Source of the DNA: Spirochaeta sp.
Lineage (GTDB): Bacteria; Spirochaetota; Spirochaetia; DSM-2461
Direction: 5' to 3'
Assembly (NCBI GenBank): GCA_030592625.1
Contig: JAUVIY010000103.1
Span: 1 to 8,143, forward strand
DNA length: 8,143 bases
Shown: positions 1 to 6,693 of the stretch, piece after piece
Layout of the letters: each line of letters opens with the position of its first letter
How positions within the stretch are numbered: position 1 is the stretch's first letter
Notes under the pieces: generated by a model
Told to the model about the DNA's origin: nothing
Database searches by the model: none
The model's input: the letters and a program-made list of their open reading frames with translations, nothing else
Made by a program: the position numbers and the translations under genes

Positions 1-693
1 CCGGGTCACCGATTCCGGGCCTTCACAGACATCGGACCCCTGGACGAAACCTGGCTGGCCGAAGCCTCGGGTCTGGGGTTCAAGGGCCGACATACTCTGG
101 CTATCCTGCCCCGGCTGGGATCATGGGCGGTTCTGGGGCATGTGGTCTCCACATATCCCTTTACCGCGGCTCCGGGAAGTCCCTCGTCATCAGGCTGTCC
201 TGATGGCTGCACCCGGTGTATCGATGCCTGCCCCACCGGCGCACTGTCGCTTCCGGGTCGACTTGAAGCTTCCCGCTGTATCTCGTACCAAACCATCGAG
301 CACAAAGGTCACCTGGAAGAGGGAAACCTGTTAATGAGGGGCGCCGGAGACCGGATTTTCGGCTGCGATGCCTGTCAGGAGGCCTGCCCCTTCAATTTCC
401 GGGTCGCGGAAACCGGAGTCGAAGCTTTCCGGCGGAACATCGCGGGAGCCTCTCGGAATCTGACCGAACTTTTAACTCTGCGAAATCGTGAAGATGTCAT
501 GAAGCACTTCGCCGGTTCTCCGCTGATGCGGGCGGGCCGGAACGGTCTGGTTCGGAACGCCTGCACGGCTGCAGGCAATTCCGGGGATGCTTCGCTCCTC
601 CCGATACTGAATAAATTACGGATTGATGCCGACGCGGGAGTTCGGAAGCATGCTTTGTGGGCGATAGAGCAGCTTGAAGAGAAGCCTCTCTGA
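1..693 (+). CDS. queG: Epoxyqueuosine reductase QueG, C-terminal part (5' end outside window)
   Basis: QueG catalyses the last step of queuosine synthesis, reducing epoxyqueuosine in the wobble position of tRNA with cobalamin and two [4Fe-4S] clusters in the cytoplasm. The frame is open from base 1, giving 230 residues; about 100-150 N-terminal residues should lie upstream. The fragment opens with the RAFTDIGPL segment, whose Asp (fragment residue 10) matches the family's catalytic acid. Next come GLGFKGRHTL, a first Cys motif (CPDGCTRCIDACP), RCISYQTIEHKG with the isolated fourth Cys, and a second Cys motif (GCDACQEACP). The last 70 residues (SPLMRAGRNGLVRNA, then VRKHALWAIEQL) form the HEAT-like repeat tail typical of longer QueG forms. 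The first Cys motif is spaced Cx3C instead of the usual Cx2C. The gene ends 11 bases before the end of the convergent DOMON gene. Family assignment is secure from motif order. Confidence 0.95.
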   Translation, partial: PGHRFRAFTDIGPLDETWLAEASGLGFKGRHTLAILPRLGSWAVLGHVVSTYPFTAAPGSPSSSGCPDGCTRCIDACPTGALSLPGRLEASRCISYQTIEHKGHLEEGNLLMRGAGDRIFGCDACQEACPFNFRVAETGVEAFRRNIAGASRNLTELLTLRNREDVMKHFAGSPLMRAGRNGLVRNACTAAGNSGDASLLPILNKLRIDADAGVRKHALWAIEQLEEKPL

Positions 694-704
694 AACCCGC
701 AGCG

Positions 705-1220
705 TTACAATGTGATTTCCCCGGACGTTCTGCGGTTATGCTTCATCGTAATCCTGTCTTTTGAGTGAGAAGCAAAAATGACTTTATATGTCTGTCCCTC
801 CACCAGAACCCTGTCGTTGGGATCGCCGCTGTCCAGCGGGATTGTGAAGCTGAGCTCTGTGACTCTATTCCTCTCGGTTCCGGATTTGTTTATCACATCA
901 TCGCTTCCGTTGAGAGACTCATCATTGCGATGAGATATCTGACCTTTACCGAAATGATCCTCAATGACAACCGTACCGTCTTTGACGTAACCTATGATAA
1001 TATTGGCGTCTTTCATCTTATTGGTCGGATCGAATCCTACGGACACCCAGCCTTCCGTGGGCGCGGAGACTTTAATGTTCAGGCTTGATCCATCCACCAT
1101 CCATTCCAGGTGAAAATCGTCGGCATCCGCGCTCTTCCATTCGCCGGCACCGATAAAACCGGAAACAACGGCGATCAGAATTAATGCCATGGCGAATACT
1201 TTCTGTTGGTTATTAGCCAT
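705..1220 (-). CDS. Exported single-domain DOMON protein, probably heme-binding
   Basis: This 171-residue protein begins with a signal peptide (hydrophobic residues 8-25, likely cleavage near A25/G26) and contains no cysteine, so it is a secreted or periplasmic protein and not a lipoprotein. Residues 36-171 form one DOMON domain: FHLEWMVDGSSLNIKVSAP, then GWVSVGFDP, MKDANIIIGYVKDG, a TELSFTIPLDSGD strand, and a final strand with MKHNRRTSGEI. In DOMON cytochromes such as the cellobiose dehydrogenase cytochrome domain, a Met and a His ligate heme b; Met69 (before KDAN) and His161 (in MKHN) sit where those ligands are expected. I infer heme b binding and electron transfer, but a sugar-binding DOMON role is possible. 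The start is set by a near-perfect AAGGAGGT Shine-Dalgarno six bases before the ATG. The gene lies just downstream of tRNA-Arg on the same strand and is convergent with queG. No redox partner is seen nearby. Confidence 0.85.
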   Translation of the reverse strand: MANNQQKVFAMALILIAVVSGFIGAGEWKSADADDFHLEWMVDGSSLNIKVSAPTEGWVSVGFDPTNKMKDANIIIGYVKDGTVVIEDHFGKGQISHRNDESLNGSDDVINKSGTERNRVTELSFTIPLDSGDPNDRVLVEGQTYKVIFASHSKDRITMKHNRRTSGEITL

Positions 1221-1238
1221 TCCTAACCTCCTTGCTAT

Positions 1239-1267
1239 AACCTAATGCCCGGGAGTGAGGATTGCAA
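1239..1267 (-). promoter_or_regulatory. Possible sigma70-type promoter of the DOMON gene
   Basis: On the minus strand a TTGCAA -35 candidate (1262-1267) is followed after 17 bases by TAGGTT (1239-1244) as a weak -10. Transcription would start about 15 bases before the ATG, leaving room only for the strong Shine-Dalgarno. The -10 match is poor, and read-through from the tRNA-Arg promoter is an equally good explanation. Confidence 0.3.
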
Positions 1268-1274
1268 ATAAAAT

Positions 1275-1348
1275 TACCCCGAAGCCGATTCGAACGGCTG
1301 ACCTACTGCTTAGGAGGCAGTTGCTCTATCCAGCTGAGCTACCGGGGC
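1275..1348 (-). tRNA. tRNA-Arg, anticodon CCT (reads AGG)
   Basis: The minus strand folds into a full cloverleaf of 74 bases. The acceptor stem pairs GCCCCGG with TCGGGGT, with G-U wobbles at the first and last pairs. The D arm has a GCTC/GAGC stem. The anticodon stem is ACTGC/GCAGT around the loop CTCCTAA, which puts CCT at window positions 1312-1314. The T arm is AGCCG-TTCGAAT-CGGCT, and the discriminator base is A (1275). The CCA end is not encoded; the next bases are ATTTTATTT, so a CCA-adding enzyme is needed. A CCT anticodon reads the AGG arginine codon. The gene is intact. Confidence 0.97.
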
Positions 1349-1358
1349 ATCTGGCGGG

Positions 1359-1388
1359 ATCATATCCCCGGGGCTGTATTTGCGTCAA
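1359..1388 (-). promoter_or_regulatory. sigma70-type promoter of tRNA-Arg
   Basis: On the minus strand TTGACG (1383-1388) is followed after 18 bases by TATGAT (1359-1364). Ten bases separate the -10 box from the first base of the mature tRNA, so transcription would begin within a few bases of the 5' end. Both boxes match consensus in five of six positions. The spacer contains the 8-base palindrome CCCCGGGG. Confidence 0.75.
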
Positions 1389-1459
1389 GCCGGGGTCCTG
1401 GAGGCTGGATGGCTAACTGTTTAAAGGGGAAGCAATAACACTTTCATCATTGGCGGGTA

Positions 1460-1488
1460 TTGACCTAGTTGCGCCTCAGGTCTAGGTT
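1460..1488 (+). promoter_or_regulatory. Candidate promoter of the EIIA-antiporter operon
   Basis: TTGACC (1460-1465) is a good -35 match, and 17 bases later lies TAGGTT (1483-1488), a poor -10. If real, the transcript would start at or within a few bases of the ATG at 1495 and be nearly leaderless, which would fit the weak Shine-Dalgarno there. A promoter further upstream, in the gap divergent from tRNA-Arg, is not excluded. Confidence 0.3.
1463..1487. repeat. Inverted repeat ACCTAG-N13-CTAGGT before the operon
   Basis: The arms ACCTAG (1463-1468) and CTAGGT (1482-1487) are exact inverted copies with centres 19 bases apart, close to two helix turns, as for a dimeric regulator. They overlap the candidate -35 and -10 boxes and stop eight bases before the EIIA start codon. 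As RNA they could form a 6-7 bp hairpin with a 13-base loop. A six-base arm can arise by chance. Confidence 0.35.
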
Positions 1489-1494
1489 TGAAGA

Positions 1495-1950
1495 ATGAAT
1501 TTGAAGAAGGTTCTCACACGGGACTCGGTCAGGATCGGGTTGTCCGGTACAAGTAAAAACGAAATCATCAAAGAAATGGTGGGTCTTATTGTGAAAAACG
1601 GCAGCGGTCTCGATGAAAGATCCCTTCTGAAAGCCGTTTTAGACCGTGAAGCCCAGATGTCCACGGGGATGAAGAACGGTATCGCCATTCCCCACGGGAA
1701 GACCGACGATGTTTCCGAACTTCATGCGGTTATCGCCGTGAGTGCTGAGCCGGTTGATTTTGAATGCCTGGATAAGCAGCCTGCCCGTATTTTCGTCATG
1801 ACCATCTCCCCCGCCTCTCATACCGGGCCCCATCTTCAGTTCCTGGCGGAGGTGAGCGGTCTTCTGACCCGTGACGATCTGAGAAAAAAAATCCTCGCAG
1901 CTACAGATGAAGATGAATTGCTGAACATCTTTTTTCAGGGTCAGAGCTGA
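1495..1950 (+). CDS. PTS EIIA protein, nitrogen-regulatory/fructose type (PtsN-like)
   Basis: This 151-residue cytoplasmic protein is a single PTS EIIA type-2 domain, the usual length for PtsN-type proteins. The phospho-acceptor His67 lies in GIAIPHGK, preceded by the conserved RE (51-52) and STG (56-58). The second conserved His (His113) lies in GPHLQFLAEVSGLL. Such domains take phosphate from HPr or NPr; PtsN-type members regulate partner proteins, notably K+ transport and stress systems, instead of passing phosphate to sugar. No EIIB or EIIC gene is present, and the stop codon overlaps the start of the antiporter gene (TGATG), so I infer a regulatory subunit for the antiporter. An in-frame TGA at 1489-1491 fixes the start at ATG 1495; only a weak TAGG lies upstream as Shine-Dalgarno. 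A fructose-type EIIA delivering phosphate elsewhere is less likely. Confidence 0.9.
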   Translation: MNLKKVLTRDSVRIGLSGTSKNEIIKEMVGLIVKNGSGLDERSLLKAVLDREAQMSTGMKNGIAIPHGKTDDVSELHAVIAVSAEPVDFECLDKQPARIFVMTISPASHTGPHLQFLAEVSGLLTRDDLRKKILAATDEDELLNIFFQGQS

Positions 1951-3578
1951 TGCACGAGGGAGCTTCTCTTATCCACATGATGACGGTGCTGGTATTGCAG
2001 CTTGCAGTCATCATTCTTGTTGCCAAATCTTTTGGTTTTATTACCACTCGTTATCTCAAACAGTCATCGGTCCTGGGCGAGCTCATCGCCGGAATGGTGA
2101 TTGGACCTTTCGCCCTGGGGAGCATACCCCTGGCGTTCCTCGGCGGGGTACCTCTCTTTTCCATATCCATTGTCACGGATCTGCCGGTTTCGCCCGAGCT
2201 CTATGGGTTCGCCACGGTGGCTTCAATCGTTCTATTGTTCTTTTCGGGTCTGGAGACCGACCTTAAAACCTTCCTGCGTTTCGCCGGAACCGGTTCCATC
2301 GTAGGACTCGGCGGTGTTATCGCCACCTTCTTTCTGGGTGCAGGATCGGCGGTATTCTTCATTCCGCAGGTCAATTCCATCATGAATCCCACAGCCCTTT
2401 TCATGGGAATCGTTGCTACGGCTACCAGTGTGGGCATTACCGCCCGTATACTTTCCGAACGGCGCAAACTGTCCAGCCCCGAGGGGGTTACGATACTCTC
2501 TGCGGCGGTCCTGGACGACGTGCTGGGAATCGTCCTGTTGGCTGTCGTCGTGGGACTGGTCCGCTCGAGCGGGGGAACCGATTCAGACGTCGACTGGGGA
2601 CTCATCGGGCGCATCGCCCTCAAGGCCTTCGGATTCTGGATAGGCAGTACCGTTATCGGCATCATACTGGCTCCGCGGATCACCAAAGGACTGAAAGGTC
2701 TCAAGGACATGGGAACCCTGAGCATGATTACCTTCGGTCTGGCCCTGATGCTGGCGGGTCTTTCGGAACTGGCCGGATTGGCGATGATTATCGGCGCTTA
2801 TGTGATGGGGCTGGCCCTGTCCGGCACTGATGTCGCCGAAGATATTCGTCATCAGCTCGATGGGCTCTACAATTTCATTGTACCTGTTTTTTTCTGCGTC
2901 ATGGGTATGCTCGTTGATTTCTCCGTTCTTCCCAAGGTTCTCGTTTACGGTCTGGTTTACACATTCCTTGGCATATTGGGGAAAATCGTCGGTTGCGGTA
3001 TTCCCGCCCTGACGATGGGTTTCAACGCCAGGGGCGCCTTTCGAATCAGTGCCGGTATGCTGCCCCGGGGAGAAGTTACCCTCATAATGGCCGGCCTCGG
3101 CTTGTCCTCCGGCGTCCTTGATCCCGGTCTTTTCGGAGTGGCCGTGATGTCCATGTTCATTTCCAGCCTTATCTCGCCCCCCACCCTGGTGAAGGCGTTC
3201 AAAGGAGGCAGCGGTTTCAAAAAATCCCTGGTTACGAAAAAAAGTGAAGATCTCAGGACCATTTCCTTCGATATGCCCAGCATCTCTCTGGCCGACTTCG
3301 TCATGACAAGACTTCTTGCTGCATTCCGACAGGCCGACTTCTTTCCCCGCCGCATCGGTCATGGAAATCTGGTTTATGCCGTTCAGAAGGACGCGGTGCA
3401 GATTACCCTGTTACGGGACGGTACCACCATTACGGCCAACGTTCCACCGGACCAGGAAGCCTTCGTTCGCCTGCTGCTTACCGAAGAAATTCTTTCACTC
3501 AAGGAGCTCTTCAGAAGTGTTGAAAAGGTGGCCGGGTCGGATGCAATGGAGCGGGATATGCTCGGAGGACTCTTCTAA
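1950..3578 (+). CDS. CPA2-family cation/proton antiporter with a non-RCK cytoplasmic tail
   Basis: This 542-residue inner-membrane protein has an N-terminal antiporter core of about 12 hydrophobic segments (residues 10-425). Visible family marks are GELIAGMVIGP (43-53), LLFFSGLETDL (95-105), TATSVGITARILSE (157-170, the likely broken helix), LDDVLG with the ion-binding pair Asp189-Asp190, and PRGEVTLI (372-379). The double Asp points to electrogenic Na+/H+ (or K+/H+) exchange as in NapA/NhaA-like proteins; the ion cannot be read from sequence. Residues 430-542 are soluble and lack the GxGxxG Rossmann motif of Kef/Trk RCK domains; they include a short beta-rich stretch (NLVYAVQKDAVQITLL) and acidic helices. 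I recognise no domain there. The ATG overlaps the EIIA stop (TGATG), implying coupled translation. Starts at Met10 or Met11 (1977, 1980) are possible but have no better ribosome site. Confidence 0.92.
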   Translation: MHEGASLIHMMTVLVLQLAVIILVAKSFGFITTRYLKQSSVLGELIAGMVIGPFALGSIPLAFLGGVPLFSISIVTDLPVSPELYGFATVASIVLLFFSGLETDLKTFLRFAGTGSIVGLGGVIATFFLGAGSAVFFIPQVNSIMNPTALFMGIVATATSVGITARILSERRKLSSPEGVTILSAAVLDDVLGIVLLAVVVGLVRSSGGTDSDVDWGLIGRIALKAFGFWIGSTVIGIILAPRITKGLKGLKDMGTLSMITFGLALMLAGLSELAGLAMIIGAYVMGLALSGTDVAEDIRHQLDGLYNFIVPVFFCVMGMLVDFSVLPKVLVYGLVYTFLGILGKIVGCGIPALTMGFNARGAFRISAGMLPRGEVTLIMAGLGLSSGVLDPGLFGVAVMSMFISSLISPPTLVKAFKGGSGFKKSLVTKKSEDLRTISFDMPSISLADFVMTRLLAAFRQADFFPRRIGHGNLVYAVQKDAVQITLLRDGTTITANVPPDQEAFVRLLLTEEILSLKELFRSVEKVAGSDAMERDMLGGLF

Positions 3579-3616
3579 TTGTCGACGGAAAGGGCTCTCA
3601 GTGTTAAGGTAGCCTT

Positions 3617-4891
3617 ATGAGCCTATACGATTATGATTCCATCAAAGAAGATATCGCCGACGAATTGCTTGAACGGTTTCTGCGTTACGTCCGCATATAC
3701 ACTACCAGCGACGAAGCCGTCGCCGAAGAAAAAACTCCCTCTACCGAGAGACAGTGGAACCTTCTCCGCCTTCTGGAGTCCGAACTGAAAGAAATAGGCG
3801 TTGAAGATGTCAGCCTTGATGATTTCGGTTATCTCATCGCCAGATTACCGGGCAATCTTCCCGCCTCCGAGCAGGTTGATCCAATCGGCTTCATGGCCCA
3901 TGTGGATACAAACGGCGATGCCCCGGGTGAGAATGTCCAACCCCGGATTCACAATCCTTACGACGGAAATGTCATCAAATTGAAAGACGGTATTGTTCTG
4001 GACCCCGCCGAATCCCCCTTGTTGGCGGGTTACGAGGGTCAGACGGTCATCACGACCGACGGCTCCACACTCCTTGGCGCCGATGACAAAGCCGGTGTGG
4101 CCGAAATCATAACCGCCGTCCATTGGCTGTGCCGGCATCCTGAAGAAGCCAGGGGCGATCTGGAAATCATCTTTACCCCGGATGAGGAAACCGGCACAGG
4201 GATGAACCGTTTTCCTGTTGAGCGCCTGCGGTCCCGTTATTGCTTCACTATGGACGGCGGCGAGGAAGGGGAGATGGAAACCGAATGTTATTACGCCCGT
4301 TCCGCTCGAATTCTCTTCAATGGCCGTGTGATTCATCCGGGTTCGGCCAGGGGTATAATGGTGAATGCCGTCACCATGGCAGGTGCTTTTATCAATATGC
4401 TGCCCCGGAACGAGAGCCCGGAAGCCACCGACGGCCGCTATGGTAATTACTGGCCCCACAAGGTGAAAGGCGGCCTCGAGAATGCTGAACTGACGGTATT
4501 TTACCGCAGTTTCGATGCCGATGATATTTTACGAAGAACCGAGGCGTTGAAATCCTTCGCTTCCGCCGTCGAAGCTTCCTTCCCCGGCGGTACCGTGACG
4601 GTGAACATCAAGGAACAATACCGGAACATGAGGGAAGAGCTGGACAAACATCCCCTGGTAATAGACCGGCTTCGCAAGGCCGTCCTGGCCTCGGGTATTG
4701 AACCCATCGAGCGTCCGATCCGCGGTGGAACCGATGGTTCCCGTCTCACCGCCATGGGCATTCCGACTCCGAACATCTTCGCCGGGGGTGTTAATTTTCA
4801 CAGCCGCTCCGAATGGGTGGCGCTGCCTGCGATGGTAAGAGCCGCTACCGTCATCCTGAATCTGATTAGTGACTGGGCCCGGCCGAAATAG
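3617..4891 (+). CDS. pepT: Peptidase T (tripeptide aminopeptidase, M20B)
   Basis: PepT removes the N-terminal residue from tripeptides in the cytoplasm with a two-zinc centre. The 424 residues are close to the usual length (about 408), with a slightly longer N-terminus. All expected catalytic and metal residues are present: His95 and Asp97 in AHVDTNG, bridging Asp156 in LGADDKAG, general base Glu190 and metal ligand Glu191 in DEETG, Asp213 in MDGG, and His395 in NFHSRSEW. The dimerisation/lid region lies between about residues 225 and 340, and RGGTDGSRL (from about 375) is the conserved substrate-binding loop. AAGGT six bases upstream supports the ATG. The gene follows the antiporter by 38 bases with no terminator, so co-transcription is likely although no functional link is evident. 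It appears complete and functional. Confidence 0.95.
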   Translation: MSLYDYDSIKEDIADELLERFLRYVRIYTTSDEAVAEEKTPSTERQWNLLRLLESELKEIGVEDVSLDDFGYLIARLPGNLPASEQVDPIGFMAHVDTNGDAPGENVQPRIHNPYDGNVIKLKDGIVLDPAESPLLAGYEGQTVITTDGSTLLGADDKAGVAEIITAVHWLCRHPEEARGDLEIIFTPDEETGTGMNRFPVERLRSRYCFTMDGGEEGEMETECYYARSARILFNGRVIHPGSARGIMVNAVTMAGAFINMLPRNESPEATDGRYGNYWPHKVKGGLENAELTVFYRSFDADDILRRTEALKSFASAVEASFPGGTVTVNIKEQYRNMREELDKHPLVIDRLRKAVLASGIEPIERPIRGGTDGSRLTAMGIPTPNIFAGGVNFHSRSEWVALPAMVRAATVILNLISDWARPK

Positions 4892-4927
4892 ACTGAGGTT
4901 TCATTCAAACAGGGTTATATTTAACAG

Positions 4928-6676
4928 GTGAAGCTCCGAATTCGCGGATTCCATCTGTCATATTTTCTCATATTTATCCCACTGCTTTTCGCAGGCTGTA
5001 ATGAGTTCGGTCTTCTGGATGATGGTATTTCAGATCCGTTGATACGGATGTCCGGGGGTGAAGGATTTCTGAATCCCGGGGAAGAAATTGATCTCTGGGT
5101 AGAATCTACGGAAAACCCGCCCGACCTGATATCGGCCAGGTTGGAGGGCAGTGATGGATCCATATGGAAGGTAAACGTCGAGCCGCCGGCTGACGGCTGG
5201 GAAAATCCTTTGGGAGAAGTCGGTAGAATGCTGATTCCGGAGACGGTTCCCGAAGGATCTTATGTTCTGGTAACCGAAGCCTGGCTTGGTGAGAAGCTGC
5301 TGGTTGAGGAACACAAGGATATATATGTCCTTCGTGGTGAATGGGCCATCAAGAGCCTGGAACTCTTTCCTCCCCAGGCTGTTCCCGGCGGTATGTTTTT
5401 CATACGCACCGTGTTGGATATTCCAGCCGGTTCCGATCCCTGGTTACGATGGATTCAGGATGAAAAACCTGTGGCGGAGGGATTCACTTCCGACGGCTGG
5501 GACGAGGTGATATTAAAGGCGGGTGAAAGTCCCGGAATGCGGTCCTTAACAGTCGAACTCCACCTTCACGAACCTGTTGATGAAGATCGTCCGGTCCGAA
5601 CCTTTTCCACTGAACTGTACACCGTTGAATCACGGCTTCCGGGCGCGGACAGTCTCGGACCACCTGATTCTTATCCGATTCTCATGCATTTCGACGGAAC
5701 CCTGAAAAACGACTCGGGGCCCGGGTTTGATACGGAACCGGAAATCCTGGGGAAGCCCCGACCTGTGTTTACCGAAGAAGGTATGGGTTTCCGGTTTACC
5801 GAAGGAGATGGCCTTATCTGGAGTGATGTACGCCTGCCTTCCGGTACTGCCGGTGAGTGGGAGCCATTCTCACTGACGTTCGGCATAAAGCCGGAAGAGG
5901 AGAAAACCGGGCAGGTTCTGAGGATTGACGACGGCGGAGAATTCTCAATTGTCATTGCTGTTTCCGAGGGGAAGGGGCTCACTCTGACGATGAATGGCGA
6001 AGAAGAGTATTTCTCGTATTTTCGTCTGCCGGATACCGGCGACGGTCCGGTCAGTGTCACAGTTATGTTCCTGCCGGAGAAAGACGGTCTTGATTTCATC
6101 TGGCTGGCAGACGGCGACACGGTCAATACCGGTTTCTGGAGTCCCTCTCCGGAGTTCCATGGTGAATCCGTCAGAATATTACTGGGAGGAGAGGACGGAT
6201 TTACAGGAGTGCTCACCGAGTTCGGAATTAAGATCAGCGCTGGCGAATGGGATCGATTCGCATTTTACCGGGATGTCGACGGGGGGATGAGAATCGCCGA
6301 AGGTTTTGAAGATGAGGATGTTCATCCGGAAATCGAAATCGGCTTCGGTGCCGTAGTCGGCGAAGGCTCCCTGATACTTCCCCCTTCGTCCGTCGTCCGA
6401 TTCCCGGCCGGGGGCGGAGGTCAACTGGCATTCCGGAAGATTATCGGTGATGATACTGCCGAATTAACCATTGTGGACCCCTTATCCGGGGAGATTTCGG
6501 GTCCGGTGATTATCAATAATGAAATTTCCGGAGATTCTCCTTACAGATTTCTAATCCCGCTGGAAAAAGCGGGGGCGATGTCGGATAATAAGACAGTAGC
6601 ATTTTATGAGCTCAGGACTTCCAGCCGGAACGAATCAAACCTTCGGCTTGAATATATTCTTGTCTATCGGGAGTAA
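4928..6676 (+). CDS. Large beta-rich lipoprotein with a LamG/ConA-like domain, function unknown
   Basis: This 582-residue protein starts with a lipoprotein signal peptide: LRIRGFHLS, a hydrophobic core, then LLFAGC with the lipidated Cys24. Phe at -3 makes it a relaxed lipobox of the kind accepted in spirochaetes. Residues 35-245 look like two beta-sandwich (Ig-like) segments. Residues 248-445 resemble a LamG/concanavalin-like jelly roll: ILMHFDGTLKNDSG at the start, FSLTFGIKPEE near 314, and LLGGEDGFTGVLTEFGI near 418-434, the last being the typical closing strand pattern. Residues 465-582 are another beta-rich stretch. The protein is strongly acidic. No catalytic residues are recognisable; carbohydrate or surface binding is only suggested by the fold. 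An in-frame TAA two codons upstream forces GTG as start, with a poorly spaced AGGG 13 bases before it, so translation may be weak. It lies 36 bases after pepT and 17 before the next lipoprotein gene. Confidence 0.7.
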   Translation: MKLRIRGFHLSYFLIFIPLLFAGCNEFGLLDDGISDPLIRMSGGEGFLNPGEEIDLWVESTENPPDLISARLEGSDGSIWKVNVEPPADGWENPLGEVGRMLIPETVPEGSYVLVTEAWLGEKLLVEEHKDIYVLRGEWAIKSLELFPPQAVPGGMFFIRTVLDIPAGSDPWLRWIQDEKPVAEGFTSDGWDEVILKAGESPGMRSLTVELHLHEPVDEDRPVRTFSTELYTVESRLPGADSLGPPDSYPILMHFDGTLKNDSGPGFDTEPEILGKPRPVFTEEGMGFRFTEGDGLIWSDVRLPSGTAGEWEPFSLTFGIKPEEEKTGQVLRIDDGGEFSIVIAVSEGKGLTLTMNGEEEYFSYFRLPDTGDGPVSVTVMFLPEKDGLDFIWLADGDTVNTGFWSPSPEFHGESVRILLGGEDGFTGVLTEFGIKISAGEWDRFAFYRDVDGGMRIAEGFEDEDVHPEIEIGFGAVVGEGSLILPPSSVVRFPAGGGGQLAFRKIIGDDTAELTIVDPLSGEISGPVIINNEISGDSPYRFLIPLEKAGAMSDNKTVAFYELRTSSRNESNLRLEYILVYRE

Positions 6677-6693
6677 CGGATTCAGAGGTACGG

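Noticed and set aside
697..735. CCGCAG/CTGCGG inverted repeat as a queG terminator
   Set aside because: The loop is 27 bases, the stem only six pairs and no T-tract follows; it also lies inside the DOMON coding region.
1365..1382. CCCCGGGG palindrome in the tRNA promoter as an operator
   Set aside because: A single short GC palindrome in GC-rich DNA is expected by chance, and tRNA genes are rarely controlled by operators.
1352..1457. TGGCGGG occurring twice (1352-1358 and 1451-1457) in the intergenic region
   Set aside because: Seven bases with no further shared context; too short to call a repeat or binding site.
2583..3362. A 259-codon open frame on the minus strand inside the antiporter gene
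   Set aside because: The translation is rich in His, Gly and Gln with no motif, as expected from the reverse complement of hydrophobic membrane-helix codons.
4892..4927. Possible promoter (TATATT at 4916) or small hairpin (GTTT/AAAC) between pepT and the lipoprotein gene
   Set aside because: No -35 match at 16-18 bases upstream, and the hairpin has only four weak pairs.
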